Assembly: GCA_049975245.1 (NCBI GenBank) | Contig: JBNGDB010000016.1 | Location: 1 to 53,452, forward strand | Length of the DNA: 53,452 nt | Direction of reading: 5' to 3' | From: UBA117 sp049975245 | GTDB lineage: Archaea > Methanobacteriota > Methanobacteria > Methanobacteriales > Methanobacteriaceae | Shown here: positions 41,114-50,158 of the stretch, piece after piece | Layout of the letters: each line of letters begins with the position of its first letter | Numbering within the stretch: the first letter of the stretch is position 1 | Notes under the pieces: model-generated | Databases searched by the model: none | What the model was told of the DNA's origin: nothing | Seen by the model: only the letters and a program-made list of their open reading frames with translations | Made by a program: the position numbers and the translations under genes

Positions 41114-43474
41114 ATGAAAGACGAAATATTGCAGCAATATCAAAAAATAGCCGATAAAATTTCCGAGGAGGATTTTTTGCAAAAAATGGCGGATATGAAA
41201 AAGGAATATGAAGATGTGAGCTTTATGAATGAACTTGATTTGGCTCGTATGATTGTAGGGGAATATATTAACGAAAAGAATAAGCCATTATCTGGAGAAA
41301 ACACATCTTTTAAAATAGCTGATTTAGAAACGGGTAAAAGTAGAATTAGTATTATTGGCCGTGTAATGCATATATCTAATGCCAAAAAATTTACTAAAAG
41401 AAATGGAAAAGAGGGAAAGGTTTTAAATTTAATATTGGCTGATGATACTGGAGAAATTAGGACTGTGTTTTGGACCGAAAATATAAAATTAGTTAAAAAA
41501 ATTAAAGAAGGCGACATTATAAAAATAAACAATGTAGACGTGAAAGATGGTTATAGAAGTAAAGAAGTTCATCTTAATCCCCGTTCAACTATAAAAAAAT
41601 TGTCAAAAAAAGATTTTAAAGATTTTCCTAAATATGAAGAGGATATTACCAATATTTCTGATATTAAAGAGGATATGCAAGTAAATATTATTGCTAGAAT
41701 CATTAGAATACCTCGAATCCGAAAATTTGATAGAAATGGGGGGGAAGGAAAAGTTTTATCTCTAGAACTTGAAGATGAAACTGGTAAAATAGCATATACT
41801 TTATGGAATAACGATGTGGATTTAGTAGATAGTTTAGAACTGGAAGAAGGCGATTCTGTTAAGATATTAAGTGCTCAAAGTAGAAGTAGAAATGGTGAAA
41901 TATCTCTTACCCATTACATGATTAGTCGTATTGTTAAAGGAGAATATGATGTACCCGAACATGAAGAAAAGATAATGAAAATAGGGGATGCTCATGAAGA
42001 AAGAAATGTAACAGTTATGGGTGTAGTTACAAAAATACAAGATACTATTAATTTCGAACGTAATGATGGAAGTACAGGCGCTGTAAAGTCAATTGAAATT
42101 GCTGACGATACTGGTAAAATTAGAATAACTCTTTGGAATGAGGATACTAAACTAAAAATTAGTAAGGGAGATATTATAAAGATCAACGGGGGTAATGTGG
42201 AATTTGATGAATATTCTCCTACTGGTTATAGAATTAACACTAATTGGAACACCAGGATTATAGTCAATCCGGAATCTGATGGATCCTTAATTGATTTGCT
42301 TAAAGAATATAAAAAACACCTTGAACCTGTGAAAATTGGGGATTTACAAGATATTGATGAAGAAGGCGAAGAATTAGATATAGTTGGCAGAATAATTAGT
42401 TTAAATGAGCCTAGGGAATTTAAACGAGATGATGGTACAGTGGGCATGGTAAGATCGGTTGAAATAGCTGATGGAACTGGAGTGGTCAGAACTTCTTTCT
42501 GGGATGATAAAGCAAGCACTGGAATGAATATCGGTGATGAAATACGTTTAGAAAATGCTAGAACACGTTTGGGTCTTTATAATGTTGAATTAAGTATTGG
42601 AAAGACTTCGAGGGTCATGAAACCTTCAGATGATGAAATTAAAGATATTCCTTCATTAGATGAACTAGAAGAAATGATCTTCACCACTAAAAAAATCCAT
42701 GAGTTGGAGGAAGATGAAAGAAATACCCGTATTTTGGCTAGGATAATTGATTTATATGAACCAAATGAATTCCAAAGAGATGACGGAACAATGGGAATGG
42801 TTAGATCTGCTGAAATAGCAGATGAAAGTGGAATAATTAGAGTTTCATTATGGGATGAAATGGCCAATGTTTCTTTAAACATAGGCGATGCTATAAAAAT
42901 TGAAAATCCTCGTATTAACTTCAGAAATGATAAACTTGAACTTAGTATAGGCCGAACTTCAAATTTGAATAGACTTAAAGAGTCTGAAACTGAAGATATT
43001 CCTTCTTTTAAGGAATTAGAAGAAAAAATATACAAGAACAAAAAAATAGATGAAATAGAAGAAGAAGATCGTAATGTTAAGATTAAAGGAGAGATTAGCG
43101 AGGTTTATAGTGATAGGATTCTCTACCCTATGTGTTCTAATTGTAATAAGAGATTGGAATTAGTTGATGAGGCTTATATATGTGATTTCTGTGGCGAAGA
43201 AATTGAAGATCCTAACTACCTTATGATAATTCCAACTAAAATTGAAGATGAAACGGCTGAGATCCGCGCTACATTCTTCAGAAAACAAGCAGAAAAATTA
43301 ATTGGAATTACTTCAGAACAGGCGCAGGAAATTATTAATAAAACTGGTGATGAAGGTTCTATAGCAGAAAAAGCACAAGATTTAATTGGAACTGGAGTAG
43401 TAATAGTTGCAGATGCTAATTTCGATGAATATAATGAAGAATTGAGATTGAATGTGAAAAAAATTCTGACTTAA
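41114..43474 (+). CDS. Replication protein A with six OB-type domains and a zinc finger
   Basis: The 786-residue single-strand DNA-binding protein is the archaeal RPA used in replication and repair. After a helical N-terminus (1-60) come five similar OB-folds at about 65-160, 178-275, 286-385, 405-505 and 525-620. Each has a G/A-R-I-I start and an IADxTGxIR-type strand with an aromatic in WxD/N. A C-terminal OB-fold at about 644-786 carries a zinc finger with cysteines 674, 677, 690 and 693. OB4 and OB5 are nearly identical in the stretch RDDGTVGMVRS / RDDGTMGMVRS, suggesting recent duplication. ATG at 41114 follows GAGGGAAGTAA. radA is next downstream. Confidence 0.93.
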   Translation: MKDEILQQYQKIADKISEEDFLQKMADMKKEYEDVSFMNELDLARMIVGEYINEKNKPLSGENTSFKIADLETGKSRISIIGRVMHISNAKKFTKRNGKEGKVLNLILADDTGEIRTVFWTENIKLVKKIKEGDIIKINNVDVKDGYRSKEVHLNPRSTIKKLSKKDFKDFPKYEEDITNISDIKEDMQVNIIARIIRIPRIRKFDRNGGEGKVLSLELEDETGKIAYTLWNNDVDLVDSLELEEGDSVKILSAQSRSRNGEISLTHYMISRIVKGEYDVPEHEEKIMKIGDAHEERNVTVMGVVTKIQDTINFERNDGSTGAVKSIEIADDTGKIRITLWNEDTKLKISKGDIIKINGGNVEFDEYSPTGYRINTNWNTRIIVNPESDGSLIDLLKEYKKHLEPVKIGDLQDIDEEGEELDIVGRIISLNEPREFKRDDGTVGMVRSVEIADGTGVVRTSFWDDKASTGMNIGDEIRLENARTRLGLYNVELSIGKTSRVMKPSDDEIKDIPSLDELEEMIFTTKKIHELEEDERNTRILARIIDLYEPNEFQRDDGTMGMVRSAEIADESGIIRVSLWDEMANVSLNIGDAIKIENPRINFRNDKLELSIGRTSNLNRLKESETEDIPSFKELEEKIYKNKKIDEIEEEDRNVKIKGEISEVYSDRILYPMCSNCNKRLELVDEAYICDFCGEEIEDPNYLMIIPTKIEDETAEIRATFFRKQAEKLIGITSEQAQEIINKTGDEGSIAEKAQDLIGTGVVIVADANFDEYNEELRLNVKKILT

Positions 43475-43676
43475 TATCACAATCTTATAAATTTACAATA
43501 GATAATAGTTATTACATTATTTAAATCAAAATTTAAAATTTAAAGATTTTAAATTAACTTAAACCTATACATATAAATTAAATTAATTTATATTATCTAA
43601 CAGATTTAATGTGGGTTGTAATTTCAGAAAAAAGAAAAATAAATCCTAATTATTATCAAATTTAAAGGAGATCAAA

Positions 43677-44612
43677 ATGGTTGAACTTGAAGAATTACCA
43701 AATGTTGGTGAAAAAACAGCACAAAAGCTTAGGGACGCGGGTTTTGCAGATATGATGAGACTCGCAACTGCGACTGCAAAAGAACTGAGTGTAAAAGCAG
43801 AAATTGGAGAGGGAGTTGCTCAGAAGGTTATTGAAGCTGCCAGAAAAGCTGAACAAATTGATTTTGAAACAGCATTTGATGTTATGGAACGTAGAAAAGA
43901 TGTAGGTAGAATATCTACTGGTAGCAGTGCTTTGGATGAATTAATTGGAGGGGGTATTGAAACACAAGCCATAACTGAAGTATTCGGTGAATTTGGATCA
44001 GGTAAAAGTCAAATTTCACATGAATTGGCAGTAACCGTCCAATTACCTGAAGAAAAAGGTGGACTTGATGGAGAATGTGTATTTATTGACACTGAAAATA
44101 CTTTCAGACCAGAAAGAATTAAACAAATTGCTGATAGTTTTGAACTAGATATAGAGGATGTTTTACAAAAAATTCACATTGCAAGGGCTTTTAACTCCAG
44201 TCACCAAATATTAATGGCAGATAAGGTTAATGAATTAATACAAGGAGAGACCAACATCAGACTAGTAATAGTAGATTCTTTAACTGCTCATTTCCGTGCA
44301 GAATATGTTGGAAGAGAATCCTTGGCTACAAGACAACAGAAATTGAATCAACATTTACACACCCTTCAGAATATAGCAAATACTTATAATGTGGCAGTTT
44401 TTGTTACAAACCAAGTGCAAGCCAGACCTGACGCATTCTTTGGAAGCCCAACTAAAGCTATTGGCGGGCATGTTTTAGGGCATGCAGCCACATATAGAAT
44501 TTGGTTGAAAAAAGGATTAGCAGGAAAACGTATAGCTCGTTTAGTTGACAGTCCTCATTTACCTGAAGGAGAATGTGTATTTAAAATAGTTACTGAAGGT
44601 ATTACAGATTAA
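43677..44612 (+). CDS. radA: DNA repair and recombination protein RadA
   Basis: RadA is the archaeal RecA/Rad51 recombinase that forms filaments on single-strand DNA. The 311-residue protein has the N-terminal helix-hairpin-helix domain (ELEELPNVGEKTAQKL, residues 3-18), a linker, and the ATPase core. Walker A is GEFGSGKSQISHELA near 102-116, Walker B is IRLVIVDSLTAHFRAEY near 198, and the DNA-binding loop region has NQVQARPDAFFGSPTKAIGG near 244. All motifs are intact. ATG at 43677 follows AAAGGAGATCAAA. It lies downstream of RPA with its own 202-base AT-rich promoter gap and is followed by a hairpin terminator. Confidence 0.97.
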   Translation: MVELEELPNVGEKTAQKLRDAGFADMMRLATATAKELSVKAEIGEGVAQKVIEAARKAEQIDFETAFDVMERRKDVGRISTGSSALDELIGGGIETQAITEVFGEFGSGKSQISHELAVTVQLPEEKGGLDGECVFIDTENTFRPERIKQIADSFELDIEDVLQKIHIARAFNSSHQILMADKVNELIQGETNIRLVIVDSLTAHFRAEYVGRESLATRQQKLNQHLHTLQNIANTYNVAVFVTNQVQARPDAFFGSPTKAIGGHVLGHAATYRIWLKKGLAGKRIARLVDSPHLPEGECVFKIVTEGITD

Positions 44613-44640
44613 TACTAATTTATTAGCTAAAAATTTTTTT

Positions 44641-44664
44641 AGGAGTCTCTAAAAATAGATTCCT
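44641..44664 (+). terminator. Hairpin terminator after radA
   Basis: AGGAGTCT at 44641-44648 pairs with AGATTCCT at 44657-44664 (one G-T wobble) around an 8-base loop, 29 bases after the radA stop. T-rich runs follow at 44668-44688, consistent with transcription termination. Confidence 0.55.
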
Positions 44665-44739
44665 CTTCTTTTAATTTGATTTTTTTGCATTTTCTTCTAT
44701 TCACATCTTTATAATTTAGGATTCAGAAATTTAGATAAA

Positions 44740-45639
44740 ATGAACTCTCTAGAAACCATACTAATCATTATCCTATTGATAGGAATTGGCTATTTTTTAC
44801 GAAAAATAAATGTTTTAAAGTCTGAAGATTCTCTAGTTCTCAATAAAGTTGTAGTGAATCTAAGTATTCCCTCCTTAATATTTTTGGCAATGTATACTGC
44901 AGATTTAAATAATATTTATCTTTTAGCACCAATACCTTTTATCTGCATATTTTTAGGTATTATTACAGGATTATTGGGTTATTTATTTGCAAAAGCAAAA
45001 AAATACTCCGTGAAAACTCGTTGGAGCATTATAACTACATCAGCAATGGTTAATTCAGGATTTTTAGGATATCCAGTAGTATTAAGTGTTTTCGGTGCAA
45101 ATGGTCTTGTAAGAGCAATTTTTTATGATATGGGTTCGATTATTCTCTTTATTGGATTCGGAGTCTTATTTCTATTATTATTTGGAGGTAAATATTCAAC
45201 TATTATCAAAAGAGCGTTTATATTCCCACCGTTATGGGGCATTTTACTGGGAATAGGGTTTAATGTAATGAATATTGAAATAGGTATTTTAGAAAATATT
45301 GTTGATTATTTAAGTGGCGCAGCAATACCTCTCATAATGATTTCTCTTGGTTTATCACTTCAAGCAAGAAATATTAAGGGCTATTTCGAAGCAGCTTCTT
45401 TTGTAAGTTTTATAAGGTTGATTATAGCTCCCATAATTGCTCTATTATTAGTTTCATTATTTGGATTCGGGGGTCTTGAAAAGTCGGTAATAATAGTTGA
45501 AGCAGCCATGCCTTCTGCAATGTTAAGCCTTGTTCTGGCTTTAACTTATGATTTAGATGTTAATGCGACTGCTGCATGTATATTTTTAACCACAATTTTA
45601 AGTTTAATAAGTATTCCATTTTTAATTTATTTATTGTAA
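44740..45639 (+). CDS. AEC (auxin efflux carrier) family transporter
   Basis: The 299-residue protein has about ten membrane helices in the two-times-five pattern of AEC/bile acid carriers. Family features include IPSLIFLAMYTAD near residue 43, TTSAMVNSGFLGYPVVLSVF near 100-119, GAAIPLIMISLGLSLQ near 190 and VEAAMPSAMLSLVLALTYDL near 256. Small organic anions such as malate are typical substrates, but the substrate here is unknown. No strong ribosome site precedes the ATG at 44740; a TATA-like CTTTATAATTTAGG about 30 bases upstream suggests a very short leader or leaderless transcript. It separates radA from hdrA. Confidence 0.87.
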   Translation: MNSLETILIIILLIGIGYFLRKINVLKSEDSLVLNKVVVNLSIPSLIFLAMYTADLNNIYLLAPIPFICIFLGIITGLLGYLFAKAKKYSVKTRWSIITTSAMVNSGFLGYPVVLSVFGANGLVRAIFYDMGSIILFIGFGVLFLLLFGGKYSTIIKRAFIFPPLWGILLGIGFNVMNIEIGILENIVDYLSGAAIPLIMISLGLSLQARNIKGYFEAASFVSFIRLIIAPIIALLLVSLFGFGGLEKSVIIVEAAMPSAMLSLVLALTYDLDVNATAACIFLTTILSLISIPFLIYLL

Positions 45640-45780
45640 TTTTTTTTTAAAAATAATAAAAATTAAATATTAATATTGATAAAAAGTATTTTATAATATA
45701 TTTAAAAAAAATGTAATTATTATTTTTTTGAAATAAATTATTATACTATTTAAATATTGTATAAAAAAATAGATAGAAAT

Positions 45781-45824
45781 CTTTATATGTGTTGGTGTTA
45801 CACCTAACATCACTTAAATGTTAG
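45781..45824 (+). promoter_or_regulatory. hdrA promoter with two adjacent dyads
   Basis: A TATA-like CTTTATATGT at 45781-45790 is followed by a perfect palindrome GGTGTTACACC at 45794-45804 and at once by CTAACAT (45804-45810) and ATGTTAG (45818-45824), a perfect 7-bp dyad with a 7-base loop. The expected start of transcription falls within the second dyad. They may be operator sites. Confidence 0.5.
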
Positions 45825-45852
45825 AATTCATCAACTTGTACAAGGTGATCTA

Positions 45853-47826
45853 ATGGCAGAAAAAAATGAAGAAACTATTGAAGAACCAAAAATAGGAGTA
45901 TATGTGTGTCACTGCGGTATCAACATCGGTGGTGTGGTTGATATTGATGCAGTAAAGGACTACGCAGCATCTCTACCAAATGTAGCTTTAGCTAAAGAAT
46001 ACAAATACTATTGTTCAGACCCAGGACAAGACGAAATACAAAAAGACATTAAAGAGCAAGGTTTGAACAGGGTGGTTGTAGCAGCATGTTCACCAAGGTT
46101 ACACGAACCAACATTCAGAAGATGTGTTAAAGAAGCTGGACTTAACCCTTACCTTTTTGAGTTTGCAAACATCAGGGAACACGATTCATGGGTACACATG
46201 AACGAACCTGAAGAAGCTACTGAAAAAGCAAAAGACTTAGTCAGAATGGCAGTTGCCAAATCAAGATTATTAGAAGCTCTAGAATCAGAAACTGTAAGTG
46301 TGGACAACAAAGCTATGGTCATTGGCGGAGGAGTAGCTGGTATACAAGCAGCACTTGACCTTGCTGATATGGGATTCCAAACCTACATGATTGAAAAGGA
46401 ACCAACCATAGGTGGACGAATGGCCCAACTGGACAAAACTTTCCCAACACTTGACTGTTCCATGTGTATTCTCGCACCAAAAATGGTGGATGTAGGTAAA
46501 CATGAAAACATAGAACTCATAACTTACGCTGAAGTAAAAGATGTAGACGGATATATAGGAAACTTCAATGTTAAAGTTGAAAAGAAACCTAGATACATAG
46601 ATGAAGATTTATGTGTCGGATGCGGCTCATGTGTGGATGTATGTCCAATTGAAATGCCTAACTACTTTGACCAAGGAATTGGTATGGTAAAAGCAGCATA
46701 TATCCCATTCCCACAAGCAGTTCCATTATGCGCTACAATTGATAAAGACTACTGTATCGAATGTAAACTATGTGATGAGATCTGTGAAAGAGGAGCAGTA
46801 AAACACGACCAAGAACCAGAAGAAATAGAACTGGAAGTTGGAACTATAATTGTCGCAACAGGGTACGATCCATACGACCCAACTGAAAAATTAGAATATG
46901 GTTATGGTAATCACACTAATGTAGTATCAGCCATGGAATTAGAAAGACAAATTAACGCATCAGGACCAACAGAAGGTAAAGTTCTAAAACCATCAGACGG
47001 TGAAAAACCTAAAAGAGTGGCTTTCATCCAATGTGTTGGTTCAAGAGACTTGCAAATTGATAAGCCGTACTGTTCAAGAGTTTGTTGTATGTACGCTATG
47101 AAAAATGCCCAACTTATTAAAGATAAAATGCCTGACACAGATGTTGCCATCTACTACATGGATATAAGAGCTTTCGGTAAAGGATTTGAAGAGTTCTACA
47201 AACGCTCACAAGAAAAATACGGTATAAAGTTCATTAGAGGACGACCAGCAGAAATAATGGAAAACCCAGATCTAACTTTAACCGTACGTGGAGAAGATAC
47301 ACTGCTTGGAAAAGTTACAGAATACGACTACGACATGGTAGTATTGTCTGTCGGTTTAACCCCACCAGAAGGCTCAGAAGATCTTAGACAAACTATAGGA
47401 TTATCCAAGAGTGCAGACGGATTCCTAATGGAAGCTCACCCTAAATTAAGACCTGTTGACACTTTAACTGATGGTGTATACTTAGCAGGAGTTTCACAAG
47501 GTCCTAAAGATATTCCAGACGCAGTAGCTCAAGCATCAGGTGCAGCAGCCAGAGCAGCCATACCAATGGTTAAAGGTGAAGTGGAAATTGAACCAATTGT
47601 CGCGGTAACTGACCTGGATGTATGTGGTGGATGTGAAGTCTGTCTCGAACTATGCCCATTCGGTGCTATAGAAAGAGTAGATGAACAAGCACACGTAAAC
47701 ATTGCATTATGTAAAGGATGCGGTACATGTGTAGCAGCATGCCCATCTGGAGCAATGGACCAACAGCACTTCAGAACTGGACAGATTATGGCCCAGATCG
47801 AAGCTGCGTTAGATGAATCTAAATAA
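45853..47826 (+). CDS. hdrA: CoB-CoM heterodisulfide reductase subunit A
   Basis: HdrA is the FAD- and iron-sulfur-containing subunit that bifurcates electrons between ferredoxin and CoM-S-S-CoB reduction, in complex with HdrBC and the MvhADG hydrogenase. The 657-residue protein has an N-terminal CHCGINIGG near residue 20 and the FAD motif VIGGGVAGIQAALDLADMG near 156. LDCSMCILAPKMVDVGKH lies near 203. Four ferredoxin-type clusters are CVGCGSCVDVCP (254), CIECKLCDEICE (301), CGGCEVCLELCP (591) and CKGCGTCVAACP (620). ATG at 45853 follows AAGGTGATCTA. Codon use favours AAC, TAC and GAC far more than neighbours, as expected for a highly expressed gene. hdrBC and mvh genes are elsewhere. Confidence 0.97.
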   Translation: MAEKNEETIEEPKIGVYVCHCGINIGGVVDIDAVKDYAASLPNVALAKEYKYYCSDPGQDEIQKDIKEQGLNRVVVAACSPRLHEPTFRRCVKEAGLNPYLFEFANIREHDSWVHMNEPEEATEKAKDLVRMAVAKSRLLEALESETVSVDNKAMVIGGGVAGIQAALDLADMGFQTYMIEKEPTIGGRMAQLDKTFPTLDCSMCILAPKMVDVGKHENIELITYAEVKDVDGYIGNFNVKVEKKPRYIDEDLCVGCGSCVDVCPIEMPNYFDQGIGMVKAAYIPFPQAVPLCATIDKDYCIECKLCDEICERGAVKHDQEPEEIELEVGTIIVATGYDPYDPTEKLEYGYGNHTNVVSAMELERQINASGPTEGKVLKPSDGEKPKRVAFIQCVGSRDLQIDKPYCSRVCCMYAMKNAQLIKDKMPDTDVAIYYMDIRAFGKGFEEFYKRSQEKYGIKFIRGRPAEIMENPDLTLTVRGEDTLLGKVTEYDYDMVVLSVGLTPPEGSEDLRQTIGLSKSADGFLMEAHPKLRPVDTLTDGVYLAGVSQGPKDIPDAVAQASGAAARAAIPMVKGEVEIEPIVAVTDLDVCGGCEVCLELCPFGAIERVDEQAHVNIALCKGCGTCVAACPSGAMDQQHFRTGQIMAQIEAALDESK

Positions 47827-47828
47827 TT

Positions 47829-47865
47829 AAGGGTTTAAATCCCTTAAACCTTTTATTTTTTTTAA
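47829..47865 (+). terminator. Strong intrinsic-type terminator after hdrA
   Basis: AAGGGTTTAA at 47829-47838 pairs with TTAAACCTTT at 47844-47853 (one G-T wobble) around a 5-base loop, two bases after the hdrA stop. A T-rich run TATTTTTTTTT follows directly. Confidence 0.75.
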
Positions 47866-47985
47866 TTAAACTTTATTTTTAATATTCAAATGACTTGATT
47901 CTTATTAATTCTACTGAAAATTATTTTTTCAAATTATATATTAGATATAAATAAAGTAACACCATTAAAAGTAAATTCATTGCAG

Positions 47986-48005
47986 ATATTGAATTAAATC
48001 AATAT
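47986..48005 (+). promoter_or_regulatory. 7-bp dyad in the leader of the DUF169 gene
   Basis: ATATTGA at 47986-47992 and TCAATAT at 47999-48005 form a perfect dyad with a 6-base loop, 12 bases before the start codon and abutting its AGGGGG ribosome site. TATA-like runs lie at 47935-47955. It could be an operator or a translation-modulating hairpin. Confidence 0.3.
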
Positions 48006-48017
48006 AGGGGGCTTTAA

Positions 48018-48698
48018 ATGTATAATCTGTGGGGATCAGAATTAAAAGAGCTTTTAACTTTAGAAAGAGAACCCGTAGCCATAAAATGGTCTACTAGAAC
48101 ACCTAGAAAAATCCCAAAAGAAAAGGGAAAGTCAAGATTTTGTAAAAAACTTGAAAATGCTTCCAATGGCGAAATTTTTTATTCCACTGCTGAGGAAGAA
48201 GAGTGTATGGGAGGTGCAAGATATAGTGGTTTGAAAGATATTAAAGATTTCCCTCCAAACATGAGAAGCGGATCCTTCCTAGTTCCCATGGGTGTTTATA
48301 AGAATATTCCTGCTGTCCAGAGATCATGGAAAAATAATAAACAGATAGAACCGGGTATTTTTGAAGCTGTTTTATTTTCACCTTTAGTAAAAGCAGAATC
48401 TGAACCAGATGTTATTTTTATAATATGCCGAGCAGAACAAGCAATGGAAATTCTTCATGCCAATGCATATGATTCTGGTTCACATGGTTTGGGAGCAGAT
48501 TCAGGCCCTATATGTAGTTCCATGATTGCTTTGCCTTATTTGACAGGAAAAGTTACTTATGGTTTTGGAGATGTAGGGGCAAGGAATAATACTAATCTCG
48601 AACCTGACCATGTTATGGTAAGTATTCCTGCCAATGAATTACATCGCATTATTTCAAATTTAAAAGAAATGCATAGTAAAAGATTATTTAAAAAATAA
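48018..48698 (+). CDS. DUF169 family protein
   Basis: The 226-residue protein matches the DUF169 pattern: an N-terminal LTLEREPVAIKWS, FCKKLENASNGEIFYSTAEE with a conserved Cys, and ECMGGARYSGLKDIKDFPPN near residue 71. PVGVYKN-like VPMGVYKNIPAVQRSW and GLGADSGPICSSMIALPYLT near 160 follow. The conserved cysteines (near 36, 72 and 171) might bind metal or a cofactor, but no reaction is established that I know. ATG at 48018 follows AGGGGGCTTTAA. It lies between hdrA and glyA on the same strand with separate promoter-like regions. Confidence 0.83.
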   Translation: MYNLWGSELKELLTLEREPVAIKWSTRTPRKIPKEKGKSRFCKKLENASNGEIFYSTAEEEECMGGARYSGLKDIKDFPPNMRSGSFLVPMGVYKNIPAVQRSWKNNKQIEPGIFEAVLFSPLVKAESEPDVIFIICRAEQAMEILHANAYDSGSHGLGADSGPICSSMIALPYLTGKVTYGFGDVGARNNTNLEPDHVMVSIPANELHRIISNLKEMHSKRLFKK

Positions 48699-48830
48699 AG
48701 AAATTCAATAATTAATTTAATTTTTCTCTAATTATATTCTTGAAAACTTGAAATATTTATATAAGTAATTTTTATATCATCATTTAGTTTAATTTGATTA
48801 TTAAAAGTTCAGTTTTTATGAGGAAGTATC

Positions 48831-50099
48831 ATGTTTAAAAATGAAAAATACGCTCAACAAATTGAAAATCTAACTAAAGATCATCATAAATGGATGGAAC
48901 AGAGTATTAATCTAATTGCCAGTGAAAATATCACCAGCACCAGTGTAAGAGAAGCCTTAGCTTCTGATCTTTCGCATCGTTATGCTGAAGGATTACCTTG
49001 TGAGAGACTCTATGAAGGCTGTGAATATATTGATGAAATAGAAAATTTAACTATAGATCTTTCTAAAAAGATATTTGATGCAGAACATGCAAATGTACAA
49101 CCCACTTCTGGGGTTGTAGCGAATTTGGCTTCCTTTTTTGCTTTATCTGATTATAATGATAAGATTATGGCTCTAGAAGTACCGGTAGGGGGTCATATTA
49201 GTCATGCTAACGTAAGTGCTGCTGGTATTAGGGGTCTTAAGGTGATAACCCATCCTTTTGATTCTGATAAAATGAATATTGATGCGGATGCTATGAAGAA
49301 GGAAATAAAGGAAAAGGAACCTAAAATTGTCCTCCTTGGTGGTAGTTTGTTCCTATTCCCTCATCCTGTTGCTGAAGCTAGGGAAGCAGCAGATGAGGTT
49401 GGTGCAAAGGTAATGTATGACGGAGCACATGTATTAGGACTTATTGCTGGCGGATTTTTCCAGGATCCATTAAAAGAAGGTGCAGATCTTCTGGTTGGAA
49501 GTACGCATAAAACTTTTTTCGGGCCTCAGGGCGGAATAATACTTTGTAATAACGAATTAAAAGATAAGATTGACGAAGCAGTATTTCCAGGTGTAGTAAG
49601 TAATCATCACTTGCACCATATGGCAGCATTAGGAATTGCAACTGCTGAAATGCTTGAGTTTGGAAAAGATTACTCCAGTCAAATTATAAAAAATTCCAAA
49701 GCATTAGCTCAAAACCTTCATGAAATAGGATTTAATGTTTTATGTGAAGATTTGGGTTTCACAGAATCTCATCAAATTGCTCTGGACGTATCTAAGATTG
49801 GAAAAGCTTCTATCATGGCTAAAGATTTGGAAAGAAATAATATTATTTTAAATAAAAATTTATTACCTTGGGACGATGTCAATAGATCAGACGACCCCTC
49901 CGGTATTAGAATTGGGACTCAAGAAATTACTAGACGAGGTTTAAAAGAATCGCACATGTCCGAAGTCGCCGAGTTCATAAAAAAAGTGGTAATAGATGGA
50001 TTTGATGCTAAAGAGGAAGTTTCGGAATTTATGAGTCAGTACAATAAAGTACACTATGCCTTTAGGGAAGATGAAGCATATAAATATATAGAATTCTAG
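48831..50099 (+). CDS. glyA: Serine hydroxymethyltransferase
   Basis: GlyA interconverts serine and glycine with a C1 unit carried by tetrahydromethanopterin in methanogens. The 422-residue protein shows INLIASENITSTSVREALAS near residue 27, LSHRYAEGLPCERLYEGCEY near 46 and NVQPTSGVVANLASFFAL near 87. The PLP-lysine segment is LLVGSTHKTFFGPQGG near 222, and SGIRIGTQEITRRG near 361. It is in the normal size range, with the archaeal-type divergence from bacterial GlyA. ATG at 48831 follows GAGGAAGTATC. A DmrX-like methanopterin-related gene follows 59 bases downstream. Confidence 0.94.
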   Translation: MFKNEKYAQQIENLTKDHHKWMEQSINLIASENITSTSVREALASDLSHRYAEGLPCERLYEGCEYIDEIENLTIDLSKKIFDAEHANVQPTSGVVANLASFFALSDYNDKIMALEVPVGGHISHANVSAAGIRGLKVITHPFDSDKMNIDADAMKKEIKEKEPKIVLLGGSLFLFPHPVAEAREAADEVGAKVMYDGAHVLGLIAGGFFQDPLKEGADLLVGSTHKTFFGPQGGIILCNNELKDKIDEAVFPGVVSNHHLHHMAALGIATAEMLEFGKDYSSQIIKNSKALAQNLHEIGFNVLCEDLGFTESHQIALDVSKIGKASIMAKDLERNNIILNKNLLPWDDVNRSDDPSGIRIGTQEITRRGLKESHMSEVAEFIKKVVIDGFDAKEEVSEFMSQYNKVHYAFREDEAYKYIEF

Positions 50100-50158
50100 A
50101 AATGTTCATCTAATTCTATTGATGGATCTTTTTAATAAATTTAATTTAGGGGAATTTA

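Noticed and set aside
42577..43041. 154-codon open frame antisense to RPA
   Set aside because: It arises from the duplicated OB-fold coding sequence on the other strand; composition is Ser/Leu-rich and no start signal is present.
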